64,000 nt of DNA, taken from assembly GCF_900187125.1 (NCBI RefSeq), contig NZ_LT906468.1, positions 1,116,001-1,180,000 on the forward strand, given 5' to 3'. This document shows, piece by piece, positions 26,196 through 34,289 of this stretch. The stretch's first letter is position 1. Each line of letters opens with the position of its first letter. The position numbers and the translations under genes were made by a program. The notes under the pieces were generated by a model. That model saw only the letters and a list, made by a program, of their open reading frames with translations. It ran no database searches and was not told the DNA's origin. The DNA is from Sphingobacterium mizutaii. GTDB lineage: Bacteria > Bacteroidota > Bacteroidia > Sphingobacteriales > Sphingobacteriaceae.

Positions 26196-26528
26196 ATGGA
26201 AAGTAGATTAGAACAGTTACAGAATTTTTTAAAAGAAAGCCCGCAAGATCCTTTTTTGAAGTATGCGCTAACCATGGAGTTTGTCAAGCTGGGTGATAAG
26301 CCAAAAGCAAGGGAAGGGTTTGAAGAACTCGTCCATAATCATGCGGATTATGTAGGGACTTATTACCACTTTGGGAAATTTTTGGAAGGGGAGGGAGAGA
26401 AGGATTTTGCAATTGAAATCTATGAAAAAGGGATACAGGTGGCTCAACAGAAAAGAAATTTTCATGCTTTAAATGAACTGAAAAATGCCATGCTCATGGC
26501 TAATGGTTTGCTGGATGACGACGATTAA
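26196..26528 (+). CDS. Small TPR-like helical protein
   Basis: 110 residues, soluble, no signal peptide. Two or three helical pairs fit tetratricopeptide repeats: LKESPQDPFLKYALTMEFVK, then GDKPKAREGFEELVHNHADY, then GEKDFAIEIYEKGIQVAQQ. The acidic tail ends DDDD. Likely a protein-interaction adaptor; nothing more specific can be supported. The ATG at 26196 is chosen over an in-frame TTG at 26190. A perfect -7 box lies just upstream, suggesting a leaderless transcript. Confidence 0.75.
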   Translation: MESRLEQLQNFLKESPQDPFLKYALTMEFVKLGDKPKAREGFEELVHNHADYVGTYYHFGKFLEGEGEKDFAIEIYEKGIQVAQQKRNFHALNELKNAMLMANGLLDDDD

Positions 26529-26595
26529 TGTTAAATTTTCTAAAAAATAGATTTGTGGTATCTTTTTTGTCTTTTTTAGGGCAAGGAAGAAAATT

Positions 26596-27012
26596 ATGCG
26601 AGTATTAACACTGTCATTAATAGGATTAATCATGCTGGTCTTTGGATTTAGTTGTATAAATAACAAATCCAACGTCAATCAGCTTGTTGCGTCCGAAGAT
26701 AATGCGGTGAAAGGATTAGCCATCGTTGGTACTTATGAAGGCAAACTTCCTTGTGCTGATTGTACTACAATTGCAACAGTACTCAGCTTGGATAAGAATA
26801 AAAATTATTCCATGCGCTATGAATACGTTGGCAAAAGTGCCGAAATATTTGAAAGTACCGGTAAATGGAAGGTTGATAAAGATATCTTGAGCTTAGAGAA
26901 TGTGGATTACAGCTTTAAGATATCAAAGGATCAACTCAATCAATTAGATCTCTCTGGTAAGGAAATAAAAGGCGATCTCGCCGAAAAATATGTCCTTCAA
27001 AAAATAAAATAA
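26596..27012 (+). CDS. NlpE-like copper-resistance/envelope-stress lipoprotein
   Basis: 138 residues with a lipoprotein signal peptide and Cys20 in the lipobox (FSC). The NlpE N-terminal domain is recognisable from GTYEGKLPCADCTTIATVL with the CxxC pair Cys53/Cys56, followed by small beta strands. It is about the size of a single NlpE domain, without the second OB-fold domain of the E. coli protein. In E. coli NlpE senses surface contact and lipoprotein or copper stress through Cpx; no Cpx genes are adjacent, so that role is not shown here. A terminator follows. Confidence 0.82.
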   Translation: MRVLTLSLIGLIMLVFGFSCINNKSNVNQLVASEDNAVKGLAIVGTYEGKLPCADCTTIATVLSLDKNKNYSMRYEYVGKSAEIFESTGKWKVDKDILSLENVDYSFKISKDQLNQLDLSGKEIKGDLAEKYVLQKIK

Positions 27013-27036
27013 ATACCTGCGTTCGCAGGTATTTTT
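27011..27036 (+). terminator. Terminator after the NlpE-like gene
   Basis: AAATACCTGC and GCAGGTATTT form a 10-bp stem around GTTC, followed by T. A second small hairpin (AATACCTA/TAGGTATT) at 27067-27090 also ends in a T run. Confidence 0.8.
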
Positions 27037-27108
27037 ATTTACCTTATTTGTTAGTTTATTTTTAAGGAATACCTAATGCTAGGTATTTTTTCTGCTTAAG
27101 AGGTTGGT

Positions 27109-27116
27109 TATCTTTG
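27109..27116 (+). promoter_or_regulatory. Candidate -7 box
   Basis: TATCTTTG matches TAnnTTTG and lies 21 bases before the ATG at 27138. Confidence 0.35.
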
Positions 27117-27137
27117 GTTAACACTAATTATTAATTG

Positions 27138-27722
27138 ATGAAAACCAAGTTGTCTTTTATGATGATGCCGGTATTGCTATTACTAATAGGGTCCATTGGT
27201 AGTCTTTTGCCTGAGAGAGTGGGTGAAAAAGATTGGGCGAACAGCATCAATCCATTGGAAATTGTAGGGCAATGGACAGCCTATGAATACTATGACAATA
27301 ACATCCAACCCAAAGGACAATCATCTGAACAGGATTATTCCAAGATTAACCAAATTGCTAAACTCATAAAGTTCCAATCGAAAGAAACGCCATGTCCTGA
27401 TAAAATCAGTAAGGTGGAACAGAAAATGGAATTCTTTAAGATCAATTTTAAACCAAACGGCAAAGCGGAAATCTTGGAAAAACAATATTATAAGGCTAAT
27501 TCCTTTGACTCAAGTTGTCAAAATACAGTTTACGATGAATCCTATAACCAAAGGATGCAGGTGAATTGGAGGATAGACCAAACTGAAGCAGCACTAGTCT
27601 TAAATGATTCAACAAAGAGACATCTAACTATTTTTAAGGTTCTATATTTTGGTAATAATGAACTGCATCTATCCTTGAAACAGGATGAAGACTATATCCT
27701 TGTTAAATTACATAAGGATTGA
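27138..27722 (+). CDS. Exported lipocalin-like protein, unknown function
   Basis: 194 residues. The N-terminus (MKTKLSFMMMPVLLLLIGSI) is a signal peptide or anchor. The body starts with a GQWTAYEYYDN motif typical of lipocalin-like domains, carries two Cys that might pair (around 76 and 120), and has alternating strands ending ELHLSLKQDEDYILVKL. It resembles many small Bacteroidota lipocalin-like proteins but I cannot name a family. The ATG at 27138 is used instead of the TTG three bases earlier. It is the last plus-strand gene before the AT-rich minus-strand island. Confidence 0.65.
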   Translation: MKTKLSFMMMPVLLLLIGSIGSLLPERVGEKDWANSINPLEIVGQWTAYEYYDNNIQPKGQSSEQDYSKINQIAKLIKFQSKETPCPDKISKVEQKMEFFKINFKPNGKAEILEKQYYKANSFDSSCQNTVYDESYNQRMQVNWRIDQTEAALVLNDSTKRHLTIFKVLYFGNNELHLSLKQDEDYILVKLHKD

Positions 27723-27831
27723 CTAGTACTGAAAAAGCGATACAGATTTTCAGTGATTAAAAAACACCTCATTTTGTTGGTATTCAAATGATAGTTCTTG
27801 TGCGTTTTAATGGAAATTTACCATGTTTTTT

Positions 27832-27951
27832 TTAATGGTTAGCCACGTATATACCAATAGCATATGATAATTTATATACTACAAAGGCAGCAATAGATAT
27901 TGCTATAAATAAAAAAACAACTACTTCAAGCATCGAAGAAGATTTTTTCAT
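27832..27951 (-). CDS. 39-residue single-helix membrane peptide
   Basis: ATG at 27951 opens a frame of 39 codons ending TAA at 27832. It begins MKKSSSMLEV and has one strongly hydrophobic helix (about residues 8-36, VVVFLFIAISIAAFVVYKLS), then a short tail. It is the last of a set of tiny minus-strand frames that also includes a bacteriocin-like peptide. It could be an immunity or accessory peptide, or a leaderless membrane-active peptide; no function is established. AT-rich context and start-codon quality (MKKSSS) favour a real gene. Confidence 0.5.
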   Translation of the reverse strand: MKKSSSMLEVVVFLFIAISIAAFVVYKLSYAIGIYVANH

Positions 27952-27968
27952 GATAAATTGATTGAATT

Positions 27969-28172
27969 TTAATTTTTAACTGATTCATATCCGTTGTTAT
28001 TTCCAATATATGCAGCTCCAGCAACGACAGCAATTGCACCGCCGATTACTCCAACTTTAGTTAATAAGGTAGCACCTGACCAATAAGCAACTACAGCAGG
28101 AATAATTTCACCTTCAATATTTTGTTGGTCTTGAAGAGATAATTCTTGTACGTTTAATTTTGTTTTTTTTAT
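27969..28172 (-). pseudogene. Bacteriocin-like precursor peptide with ATA in place of its start codon
   Basis: Reading from an ATA at 28172 to TAA at 27969 gives about 67 residues: KKTKLNVQELSLQDQQNIEG, which has the pattern of Bacteroidota GG-type leader peptides (LNVQELS, then an acidic/amphipathic stretch ending IEG), followed by EIIPAVVAYWSGATLLTKVG and an Ala/Gly/Val-rich helix (GGAIAVVAGAAYIGNNNGYE). The leader ends GE rather than GG. No ATG, GTG or TTG is available in frame: the upstream codons are Phe-Phe-Phe and then TAA, the stop of the 33-residue peptide. Either translation starts at ATA, is coupled to the upstream frame, or the gene lost its start. Confidence 0.55.
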
Positions 28173-28181
28173 AAAAAAAAA

Positions 28182-28283
28182 TTAAGATTTTTGATTAAAT
28201 GCAACATAAGCTCCGATTAGTATGCCTATTATAAACAGTTTAAAAGCATATTTTATAATTAGTTCTTTATTCATATTATTCAT
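28182..28283 (-). CDS. 33-residue hydrophobic peptide
   Basis: ATG at 28283 (a second ATG follows three codons later), stop TAA at 28182. The sequence runs MNNMNKELIIKYAFKLFIIG then ILIGAYVAFNQKS, one transmembrane helix with a basic start. It is in the same frame as the bacteriocin-like peptide and is separated from it only by the stop codon and three Phe codons. No family recognised; its position makes it part of the same small-peptide set. Confidence 0.5.
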   Translation of the reverse strand: MNNMNKELIIKYAFKLFIIGILIGAYVAFNQKS

Positions 28284-28325
28284 ATTGTTTGCAATTATTA
28301 TTTGTAATAATGTATCTAAAATATA

Positions 28326-28649
28326 TTACTTTAATGTATAAAAAAAGCATTTAAGTGATTTTTGAAAAAAAATATTTAACCCTGCATTCGTGTTTTTTAG
28401 TTCAAATTCCTTCATTTTCTCTATTTTAATTTGAATGTTAATAGAATATTTATCCTCATAATAGTATGTATTTGCTATTCTATCGAATTTTATAGGGGCA
28501 CCCTGGTCTTTCATATACTCAATAATTCGAGCTAATCTAGAAACAGAAATATTTAGGCGTTTTGCAAATTCTTCTTGACTTCCTGTTTTTGCTTTACTGA
28601 TGAGTTTATTTATAAGATTTATTCTGTCTATATATAAGTATAATTTCAT
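28326..28649 (-). CDS. Small HTH DNA-binding protein
   Basis: 107 residues. The N-terminal half (about 8-70) is a winged-helix-like domain: INLINKLISKAKTGSQEEFA, KRLNISVSRLARIIEYMKDQ, then GAPIKFDRIANTYYYEDK. This is the layout of small Bacteroidota HTH proteins that I associate with ribosomal-peptide or bacteriocin loci. The C-terminal half is basic and unclassified. It lies just upstream of the small peptides on the same strand, with 42 bases between, and probably regulates them. Strongly AT-rich like its neighbours. Confidence 0.65.
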   Translation of the reverse strand: MKLYLYIDRINLINKLISKAKTGSQEEFAKRLNISVSRLARIIEYMKDQGAPIKFDRIANTYYYEDKYSINIQIKIEKMKEFELKNTNAGLNIFFQKSLKCFFYTLK

Positions 28650-28671
28650 GATACAAATAATTTAAGGTGTT

Positions 28672-29127
28672 TCAATAATTAATAGAATTTTCCTTATATA
28701 CTTCTTTTTTACTTTCGAGAAGGTTTGATTCTAATAGCGGATCATATAATTTCAAAATGTTATACTCAGAATAATTCATGTACTGAGCCAGAGTTGCTTT
28801 TTTCAACAGTAAGTCTTTATGATATTGTTGTTTTTCTCGAGCTAAGTTTGTTCTCACTTCCGATACAACAGAAGGGGTTATAACACCTATTTTAACGCTT
28901 TTTTCTGTTTTATCTAATAATTGAGTAGAAAAATTGATTGCCGAATCTTGTTCATTAACTAGAGATTGAGATAGTAATGTCTCTAAATAACTTTGTATGA
29001 CTTTTAAAGTTAAATCTCTGATTAATACATCTTTTTCTATTCGCTCTTGTTCGGCTTGTACAGTGGCTTTTTCTGCTTGGTTTTTAAAGTAGTTATATTG
29101 GTAGATAATTAACTCCGTATTAACCAT
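28672..29127 (-). pseudogene. TolC-family outer-membrane efflux protein, internal fragment
   Basis: 151 residues, all predicted helical, resembling the first coiled-coil half of TolC-like proteins: LTLKVIQSYLETLLSQSLVN, EKSVKIGVITPSVVSEVRTN, LAREKQQYHKDLLLKKATLA, then YNILKLYDPLLES. Full-length members are about 420-450 residues with a signal peptide; here there is no signal peptide, the first beta-strand region is missing and the second half is absent. It is most likely a remnant left by a deletion. A secretion channel next to bacteriocin-like genes would make sense in the intact ancestor. A bidirectional terminator lies upstream at 29208-29236. Confidence 0.6.
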
Positions 29128-29207
29128 TGTTTTTGCGCAACAATATCTGTTTTTATAACGATTTTTTGTGTATCGCTATTTCAGGACGAGACAATTAGTC
29201 ACAAAAA

Positions 29208-29236
29208 AAGGCTGTTGCATTGCAACAGCCTTTTTA
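29208..29236 (-). terminator. Terminator of the lnt/cysteine desulfurase operon
   Basis: GGCTGTTGCA and TGCAACAGCC form a 10-bp stem and are flanked by A and T runs on both sides, so it can stop transcription from either direction; on the minus strand it ends the desulfurase transcript. Confidence 0.85.
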
Positions 29237-29253
29237 ATAGTATTGTACGAGAC

Positions 29254-30387
29254 TTATTTATGATTGCAGATCTCTTTTACGACACCAACAACAAAGTCTA
29301 TTTCTTCTTTTGTATTGTATTTACTAAATGAGAACCTAACAGAAGGTCTGCTGCCATCAGCTCCAATTCCTTGAAGTACGTGTGAGCCTATTTCGGAACC
29401 TGAACTACATGCACTTCCACCTGATGCGGAAACTCCTTTGATATCTAGGTTGAACAATAGCATGTCGCCCATATTTGTACAAGGTAAGGATACGTTCAAT
29501 ACCGTATACAAAGATTTATCTGAATCCACCTCGCCATTAAATCTTACCTCTGGAACAGCTTTGATCAATTCCGCTTTCATATAGTCCTTAAGGGATTGGA
29601 TATAGGTTTGATGTTCTTCCATTTCAGCATAAGCAATCTCTAAAGCCTTAGCCAATCCTACGATACCATATACGTTTTCAGTACCACCGCGCATGTTTCT
29701 TTCTTGAGCTCCTCCGTAAATTAGAGGTTTGATCTTATTACGTGCATTGATGTACAAGAATCCAACTCCCTTAGGACCGTGGAACTTGTGGGCTGCTCCG
29801 GTAATAAAATCAATTTTCAGATCGGTCAAGTCATGTGCATAATGCCCCATCGTTTGAACAGTGTCTGAATGAAAGATCGCATCAAATTGCTCACATAACT
29901 CACTCACCTTTTTAATGTCAGTTAAGTTACCAAGCTCATTGTTGGCATGCATCAAGGAAACGAAAGTTTTTGGATTTTTAGACAAAAGCTCTTCCAGTTG
30001 ACCCAAGTCAACATTTCCTTTTTCATCAACGCGCAAAAGATCTAAATGGATTTTTCCTGCTTTTTCCAGTTCTTCCAAGGTATGTAGAACAGCATGGTGT
30101 TCAATCGGCGAACTGATTGCATGGGTAATATTATAAGCTTCAATAGCACGAACAATGGCCATGTTGTCTGCTTCAGTTCCTCCGGAGGTAAAGAAAATCT
30201 CTGAAGGTGATGCATTCAATAATTTAGCGACTGTTCTTCTTGCTTTTTCAACAATGGTCTTCATTTCACGGCCATGTGCATGGATGGACGAAGGATTTCC
30301 AAAATTCTCGTTCAACATCTGAACCATTACCTCAATAACTTCTTTATCTAAGGCAGTGGTGGCGGCATTATCAAAATAAACTTGCAT
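29254..30387 (-). CDS. Cysteine desulfurase (NifS/IscS family)
   Basis: 377-residue PLP enzyme that removes sulfur from cysteine for Fe-S clusters and thiolation. PLP lysine is Lys201 in GAAHKFHGPKGVGF; the active-site Cys327 is in SGGSACSSGSEIGSHVLQGI. The N-terminal YFDNAATTALDKEV and GTEADNMAI blocks are also typical. Lengths and catalytic residues fit group I desulfurases. No iscU or Fe-S genes are adjacent, so which pathway it feeds is not visible. It follows lnt by 42 bases on the minus strand. Confidence 0.92.
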   Translation of the reverse strand: MQVYFDNAATTALDKEVIEVMVQMLNENFGNPSSIHAHGREMKTIVEKARRTVAKLLNASPSEIFFTSGGTEADNMAIVRAIEAYNITHAISSPIEHHAVLHTLEELEKAGKIHLDLLRVDEKGNVDLGQLEELLSKNPKTFVSLMHANNELGNLTDIKKVSELCEQFDAIFHSDTVQTMGHYAHDLTDLKIDFITGAAHKFHGPKGVGFLYINARNKIKPLIYGGAQERNMRGGTENVYGIVGLAKALEIAYAEMEEHQTYIQSLKDYMKAELIKAVPEVRFNGEVDSDKSLYTVLNVSLPCTNMGDMLLFNLDIKGVSASGGSACSSGSEIGSHVLQGIGADGSRPSVRFSFSKYNTKEEIDFVVGVVKEICNHK

Positions 30388-30428
30388 GGCGGCAAATATA
30401 ATTATTCAATAGGATAATTCTGGTATAT

Positions 30429-32033
30429 TTATTTTTTTCTGACAATCAATAAGCCTATTGATATTAAGCCTGTTACGAATGATAAATAGACTATTAAATC
30501 ACTATATTTTGTATAGAAAGTGAGGTCTTCATTCAAATTGATTTCTTGAGATAGCGCAGTGGGCACCCACCAAGAACTCTTTTGGACTATATCTCCACGT
30601 TGGTTGATAAATCCTGATATCCCTGTATTGGCAGAACGAACTACCCAACGTCGGTTTTCAATTGCCCTAAGCTTGGCGTATTGCAAATGTTGGTCCTTGC
30701 CTGAGGTGTCTCCCCACCAGCCATCATTGGTGATGACTGCAATAAATTGAGCGCCTTTTTTAATATAATCAGCCACATAATTTCCCCAAATGGATTCATA
30801 GCAAATTACAGGGGCTGCACCGATTCCGCTAGCCGAGTAAAAGACAGAAGGCTCTTCTTGGCTACCATATCCACCTGTAGTGCCACCGAAATGTTTGAAT
30901 AACGGGGTCATAAAAGCCAAGCTTTTTCCAAACGGAGTTTTTTCAGCTCCCGGTACCAATTTGGATTTATGGTAAAATTGAAGCTTGCTCGAGCCATCTA
31001 CCAAAACCGCTGCATTGAAGCTATCATAAAAAACATTGCCATAAGGCCTTGCTGTCAAAGTCTTTTGGTCTTCATAGATCTGGTAACTTTCAATTCCCGA
31101 AAGCACATTTCCATTATGGTATGGCTCCAAGAATTCGAGGATTTTATGGTATTGGTCATATTCCCGGAATTCTTCTTCGTTTATCCCATTAGATCCTGAG
31201 ATTGCAGTTTCAGGCCAGATGAAGAATTCAGTGTTTAGTTTTGCTACTTTTTGAGAGAGATCAGTAAGGGTTTTTAATTGTTCTTCCGGAGTAATGGAAC
31301 CAAACTTTCCGTAAGGGTCAATGTTAGGTTGAACAGTAACGATTTCAGAAGGATTGATATGTTCTTCGTAAGTGCTGTACACAATCAAAGAGCCAATTGC
31401 AGGGATCAGAATCCATCCCGCAAGAGATCCTAAGAGTATTTTCTGACTGTAGATCTCTACCTTTTCCTTTCTTTGCCAATACCAAAGGAAAACTAGGATA
31501 TTAGCTGTCCAGATCCATAAAGTACCGCCATAAACCCCAGTAATGCTGTACCATTGTACTATCTGGTGGAAGTTAGCGAATCCATTTCCTAAGGTCATCC
31601 AAGGGAATGCAAGTTCCCAGGTCTGGTGTAGGTATTCATAAGCCATCCAAAAGGAAACAAGCCCCATAAAGCTCAAGAAGATATTATTCCATTTACGCAT
31701 TTGATAATATAGGCGAAATGCCAAGCCCATCAAAAGAGGGGCTAATGTAAATGGGATCAGGGAAACCATTAGCGAAGGGAATACATCCAAGACAGCATTC
31801 ATTGCGTTAAAAACCCAATAGATGGATGCCGTGTTCCAAATGACACCGGTCAAGAAAGCTAATCCGAATATCTTGCGGCCTTTCTTTTTATAATCCCCAC
31901 GGATTACGTTTTCTACAGCTACCAATAAAGGAACAAATGCAATAAAAAGTAAAAAGCTAGAATATGGTATAGGAGGCCAAGCCAGCCATAGCAATACTGC
32001 ACTTAGACCAGCTAAAAGGTAATTGTTTTTCAT
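30429..32033 (-). CDS. lnt: Apolipoprotein N-acyltransferase
   Basis: 534-residue inner-membrane enzyme that adds the third acyl chain to the N-terminal Cys of lipoproteins. The N-terminal part has about seven hydrophobic helices; the C-terminal nitrilase-like domain shows the catalytic triad residues in context: Glu in FIWPETAISG, Lys in FYHKSKLVPGAEKTPFG, and Cys in VICYESIWGN. The window encodes many lipoproteins that would be its substrates. It starts 5 bases after the SHOCT-protein gene, so the two are cotranscribed. Confidence 0.92.
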   Translation of the reverse strand: MKNNYLLAGLSAVLLWLAWPPIPYSSFLLFIAFVPLLVAVENVIRGDYKKKGRKIFGLAFLTGVIWNTASIYWVFNAMNAVLDVFPSLMVSLIPFTLAPLLMGLAFRLYYQMRKWNNIFLSFMGLVSFWMAYEYLHQTWELAFPWMTLGNGFANFHQIVQWYSITGVYGGTLWIWTANILVFLWYWQRKEKVEIYSQKILLGSLAGWILIPAIGSLIVYSTYEEHINPSEIVTVQPNIDPYGKFGSITPEEQLKTLTDLSQKVAKLNTEFFIWPETAISGSNGINEEEFREYDQYHKILEFLEPYHNGNVLSGIESYQIYEDQKTLTARPYGNVFYDSFNAAVLVDGSSKLQFYHKSKLVPGAEKTPFGKSLAFMTPLFKHFGGTTGGYGSQEEPSVFYSASGIGAAPVICYESIWGNYVADYIKKGAQFIAVITNDGWWGDTSGKDQHLQYAKLRAIENRRWVVRSANTGISGFINQRGDIVQKSSWWVPTALSQEINLNEDLTFYTKYSDLIVYLSFVTGLISIGLLIVRKK

Positions 32034-32037
32034 GCTA

Positions 32038-32859
32038 TTATAATTGACTTAAAACTTCAGCCTTTTTCGTTTCATATTCGGCTTGGGTGATAAGCTGCTT
32101 GTCATATAAGCTCTTTAATTTCTTTAATTTCAAAGTGATCTCATCATCTTCTTCTACCTTGTTTACCTCTGGACTTGCTGCTGGATCAGGAGGGGTAGGA
32201 GCGTTAAATGAAGAAGGCTGATGGTAATTTTGAGGTTCTGTTTTCGGAGCCTGCGCTTGTTGGTTTTGCTGGGCAAACATAGAATTCAAACTAGGTCTTT
32301 CCTCAAATTTTGGAAGTTCTACCGGCTTTTCTGCTTCAAAAGGCTTTACCGGTTCAGCTGGTTTTATAGGCTCAACCTTTTCTTCCGGACTTGCAACAGG
32401 ATTACTGTAAGCGGGTTTGCTGGTAAAAGCAGATGGATTTTCCTTTGCTTCATTTTTTTGGTTCTGCAAATTCGCCAAAGCATCCTTGATCAACTGATAC
32501 AATTTCCTAGCCTGTATTTTAGGAATATAATCAATGGTTAAGTTCTCTCCCGTAAATGGGATTACAGTAACCTTGGAGCCAAAAATCTCTTCCTTAAAAG
32601 CGATGTCCTTGATGTCTTTCCAAGGGAAAATTTCAAAATTGGTAGCAAGGCCCAATTTGGTGAATTCACACAGAAAAATCCTCCTGTTAGAAAGGGTAAT
32701 GCTGTCAGGCAGTAAGTTCACTGCCGGTTTCTTTTGCAAGGCTATATAATTAATGGATTCCCCAGGGGTCAACATATCTAAAATCTTTCCATGGATTTTT
32801 TCTACCACTTTTGGATCCTGTCCATCTTGAACAAATTTGTCGATTTGATAATTTTCCAT
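32038..32859 (-). CDS. PH-like plus SHOCT domain protein
   Basis: 273 residues, no signal peptide. The N-terminal half (about 20-130) looks like a bacterial pleckstrin-homology-like domain (LSNRRIFLCEFTKLGLATNF, IPFTGENLTIDYIPK). A Pro/Glu/Lys/Gln-rich linker follows (about 140-235), and the C-terminus (KLKSLYDKQLITQAEYETKK) is a SHOCT motif, a short helical oligomerisation module. The role is unknown; PH-SHOCT proteins are often membrane-associated scaffolds. Upstream of lnt in the same operon. Confidence 0.75.
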   Translation of the reverse strand: MENYQIDKFVQDGQDPKVVEKIHGKILDMLTPGESINYIALQKKPAVNLLPDSITLSNRRIFLCEFTKLGLATNFEIFPWKDIKDIAFKEEIFGSKVTVIPFTGENLTIDYIPKIQARKLYQLIKDALANLQNQKNEAKENPSAFTSKPAYSNPVASPEEKVEPIKPAEPVKPFEAEKPVELPKFEERPSLNSMFAQQNQQAQAPKTEPQNYHQPSSFNAPTPPDPAASPEVNKVEEDDEITLKLKKLKSLYDKQLITQAEYETKKAEVLSQL

Positions 32860-32892
32860 TGATTTGATATTTACGTCTTAAATTCTTTTTAA

Positions 32893-33558
32893 TTATTCAT
32901 GTCCAGCAACACAGCAAACAAATTCTCCTTTGATTGGGTTTGTTTCAAAATGTTGCTTGATCTCCTCCAAGGTGCCCCTTACGGTCTCTTCATACATTTT
33001 ACTGATTTCACGAGATATCGAAGCCTGTCGTTCAGGTCCAAATACTTGGATGAATTCATCTATTGTTTTCAGGATACGATGTGGAGATTCATAAAAGATC
33101 ATCGTTCTTTTTTCTTCTGCCAAGGATTTCAAGCGAGTCTGTCTGCCTTTTTTTACAGGAAGGAATCCCTCGAAACAAAAACGGTCGTTAGGTAGTCCTG
33201 AATTGACCAGAGCAGGTACAAAAGCCGTTGCTCCCGGTAAACATTGCACATCCAAACCCTCTTTGATCGTCTCTCTCACCAATAAAAAACCAGGGTCAGA
33301 GATGGCAGGAGTCCCTGCATCTGAGATCAAAGCAATCTGGTTCCCTTCCTTGAGCAATCGGATAATCTCTTGGACAGCTTTATGTTCATTATGCTGATGA
33401 TGGGCAAAGACTTTTTTGTCGATTCCAAAGTGTTTTAACAAAGGTGCACTGGTCCTTGTATCCTCAGCTAAAATAATATCGACCTGTTTCAGTACGTTGA
33501 TTGCCCGAAAGGTCATATCCTCCAAATTACCTATTGGTGTGGGAACGATGTATAACAT
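32893..33558 (-). CDS. rsmI: 16S rRNA (cytidine-1402-2'-O)-methyltransferase RsmI
   Basis: 221 residues. The tetrapyrrole-methylase fold is clear from LYIVPTPIGNLEDMTFRAI, DIILAEDTRTSAPLLKHF, ALISDAGTPAISDPGF, and CLPGATAFVPALVNSGLPND, matching RsmI. It lacks the C-terminal extension of the roughly 280-residue E. coli protein, as is normal in many Bacteroidota. It methylates the 2'-hydroxyl of C1402 in the ribosomal P site. Start ATG at 33558; the thioesterase gene ends 20 bases upstream. Confidence 0.92.
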   Translation of the reverse strand: MLYIVPTPIGNLEDMTFRAINVLKQVDIILAEDTRTSAPLLKHFGIDKKVFAHHQHNEHKAVQEIIRLLKEGNQIALISDAGTPAISDPGFLLVRETIKEGLDVQCLPGATAFVPALVNSGLPNDRFCFEGFLPVKKGRQTRLKSLAEEKRTMIFYESPHRILKTIDEFIQVFGPERQASISREISKMYEETVRGTLEEIKQHFETNPIKGEFVCCVAGHE

Positions 33559-33578
33559 AATCCAAAGATAGCGATTAA

Positions 33579-34022
33579 CTAAGAATCTATTTCAGTATAA
33601 TCTTCGGACTTAGGTATTTTACCTATTATTTCCATCCATTCTTCCGGGATGTTGGTCAGTTTTCTTTCTCTTATGTTCATCCAGGCACCATCGACCAGCA
33701 CCACGGCTGCTTTCACGCCGTTTTCCTTAAAGATCTCATGTCGGAAGGAAAACCTGGAGTTTACCGTGTTAAACTTGGTGATGACCACGCTCACTTTCAC
33801 GCGTTCATCCAAACCAATTTCTCTCAAATAATTCAACTCTTCACGAAATAGGATAGGTCCAATTTTTCTCTTGTTGAATTCCTCAAGGGATAATCCCATC
33901 TTGTTCAACATATTGCTTCTTGCCTGTGCACAAAAATCCGCATAAGCCGAATGGCGTAAATGTACATTTGCATCAATCTGTGACCATAAAACCTGTCCTT
34001 CGTAAAATATATTTTCTTCCAT
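33579..34022 (-). CDS. Acyl-CoA thioesterase, hot-dog fold (4HBT family)
   Basis: 147 residues. The opening FYEGQVLWSQIDANVHLRHS has the Asp-x-x-x-H pattern of 4-hydroxybenzoyl-CoA thioesterase-like enzymes, followed by ILFREELNYLREIGLDERVK and an ENGVKAAVVLVDGAWMN strand typical of the fold. It would hydrolyse acyl-CoA thioesters; the chain length is unknown. First gene of the minus-strand group rsmI-lnt; the 34023-34260 region upstream is AT-rich without genes. Confidence 0.82.
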   Translation of the reverse strand: MEENIFYEGQVLWSQIDANVHLRHSAYADFCAQARSNMLNKMGLSLEEFNKRKIGPILFREELNYLREIGLDERVKVSVVITKFNTVNSRFSFRHEIFKENGVKAAVVLVDGAWMNIRERKLTNIPEEWMEIIGKIPKSEDYTEIDS

Positions 34023-34260
34023 TGAACTTAACCTTTTAGTGTTTCCCTAAAAATATGAAAAATAAACAATCAGCTTTCAATGATTTCCGAAGCTTAACAA
34101 TCTAATGAGAATTCAGTGTTAACAAAATGTTTGTTACCTATCATTCTACAAGGCTATTTTCGCAATAAAAAGAAATAATTACTCATAATAGGAAAGTGTA
34201 TAATCCTGTATGTTAACAAATTAATAACATTCGGTTAATAATCTAGTTAATCCCTATAAA

Positions 34261-34268
34261 TATTTTTG
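34261..34268 (+). promoter_or_regulatory. Candidate -7 box for the receptor/phytase operon
   Basis: TATTTTTG matches TAnnTTTG and lies 21 bases before the ATG at 34290. Confidence 0.4.
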
Positions 34269-34289
34269 GTCCATTAAATTATTAACTTT

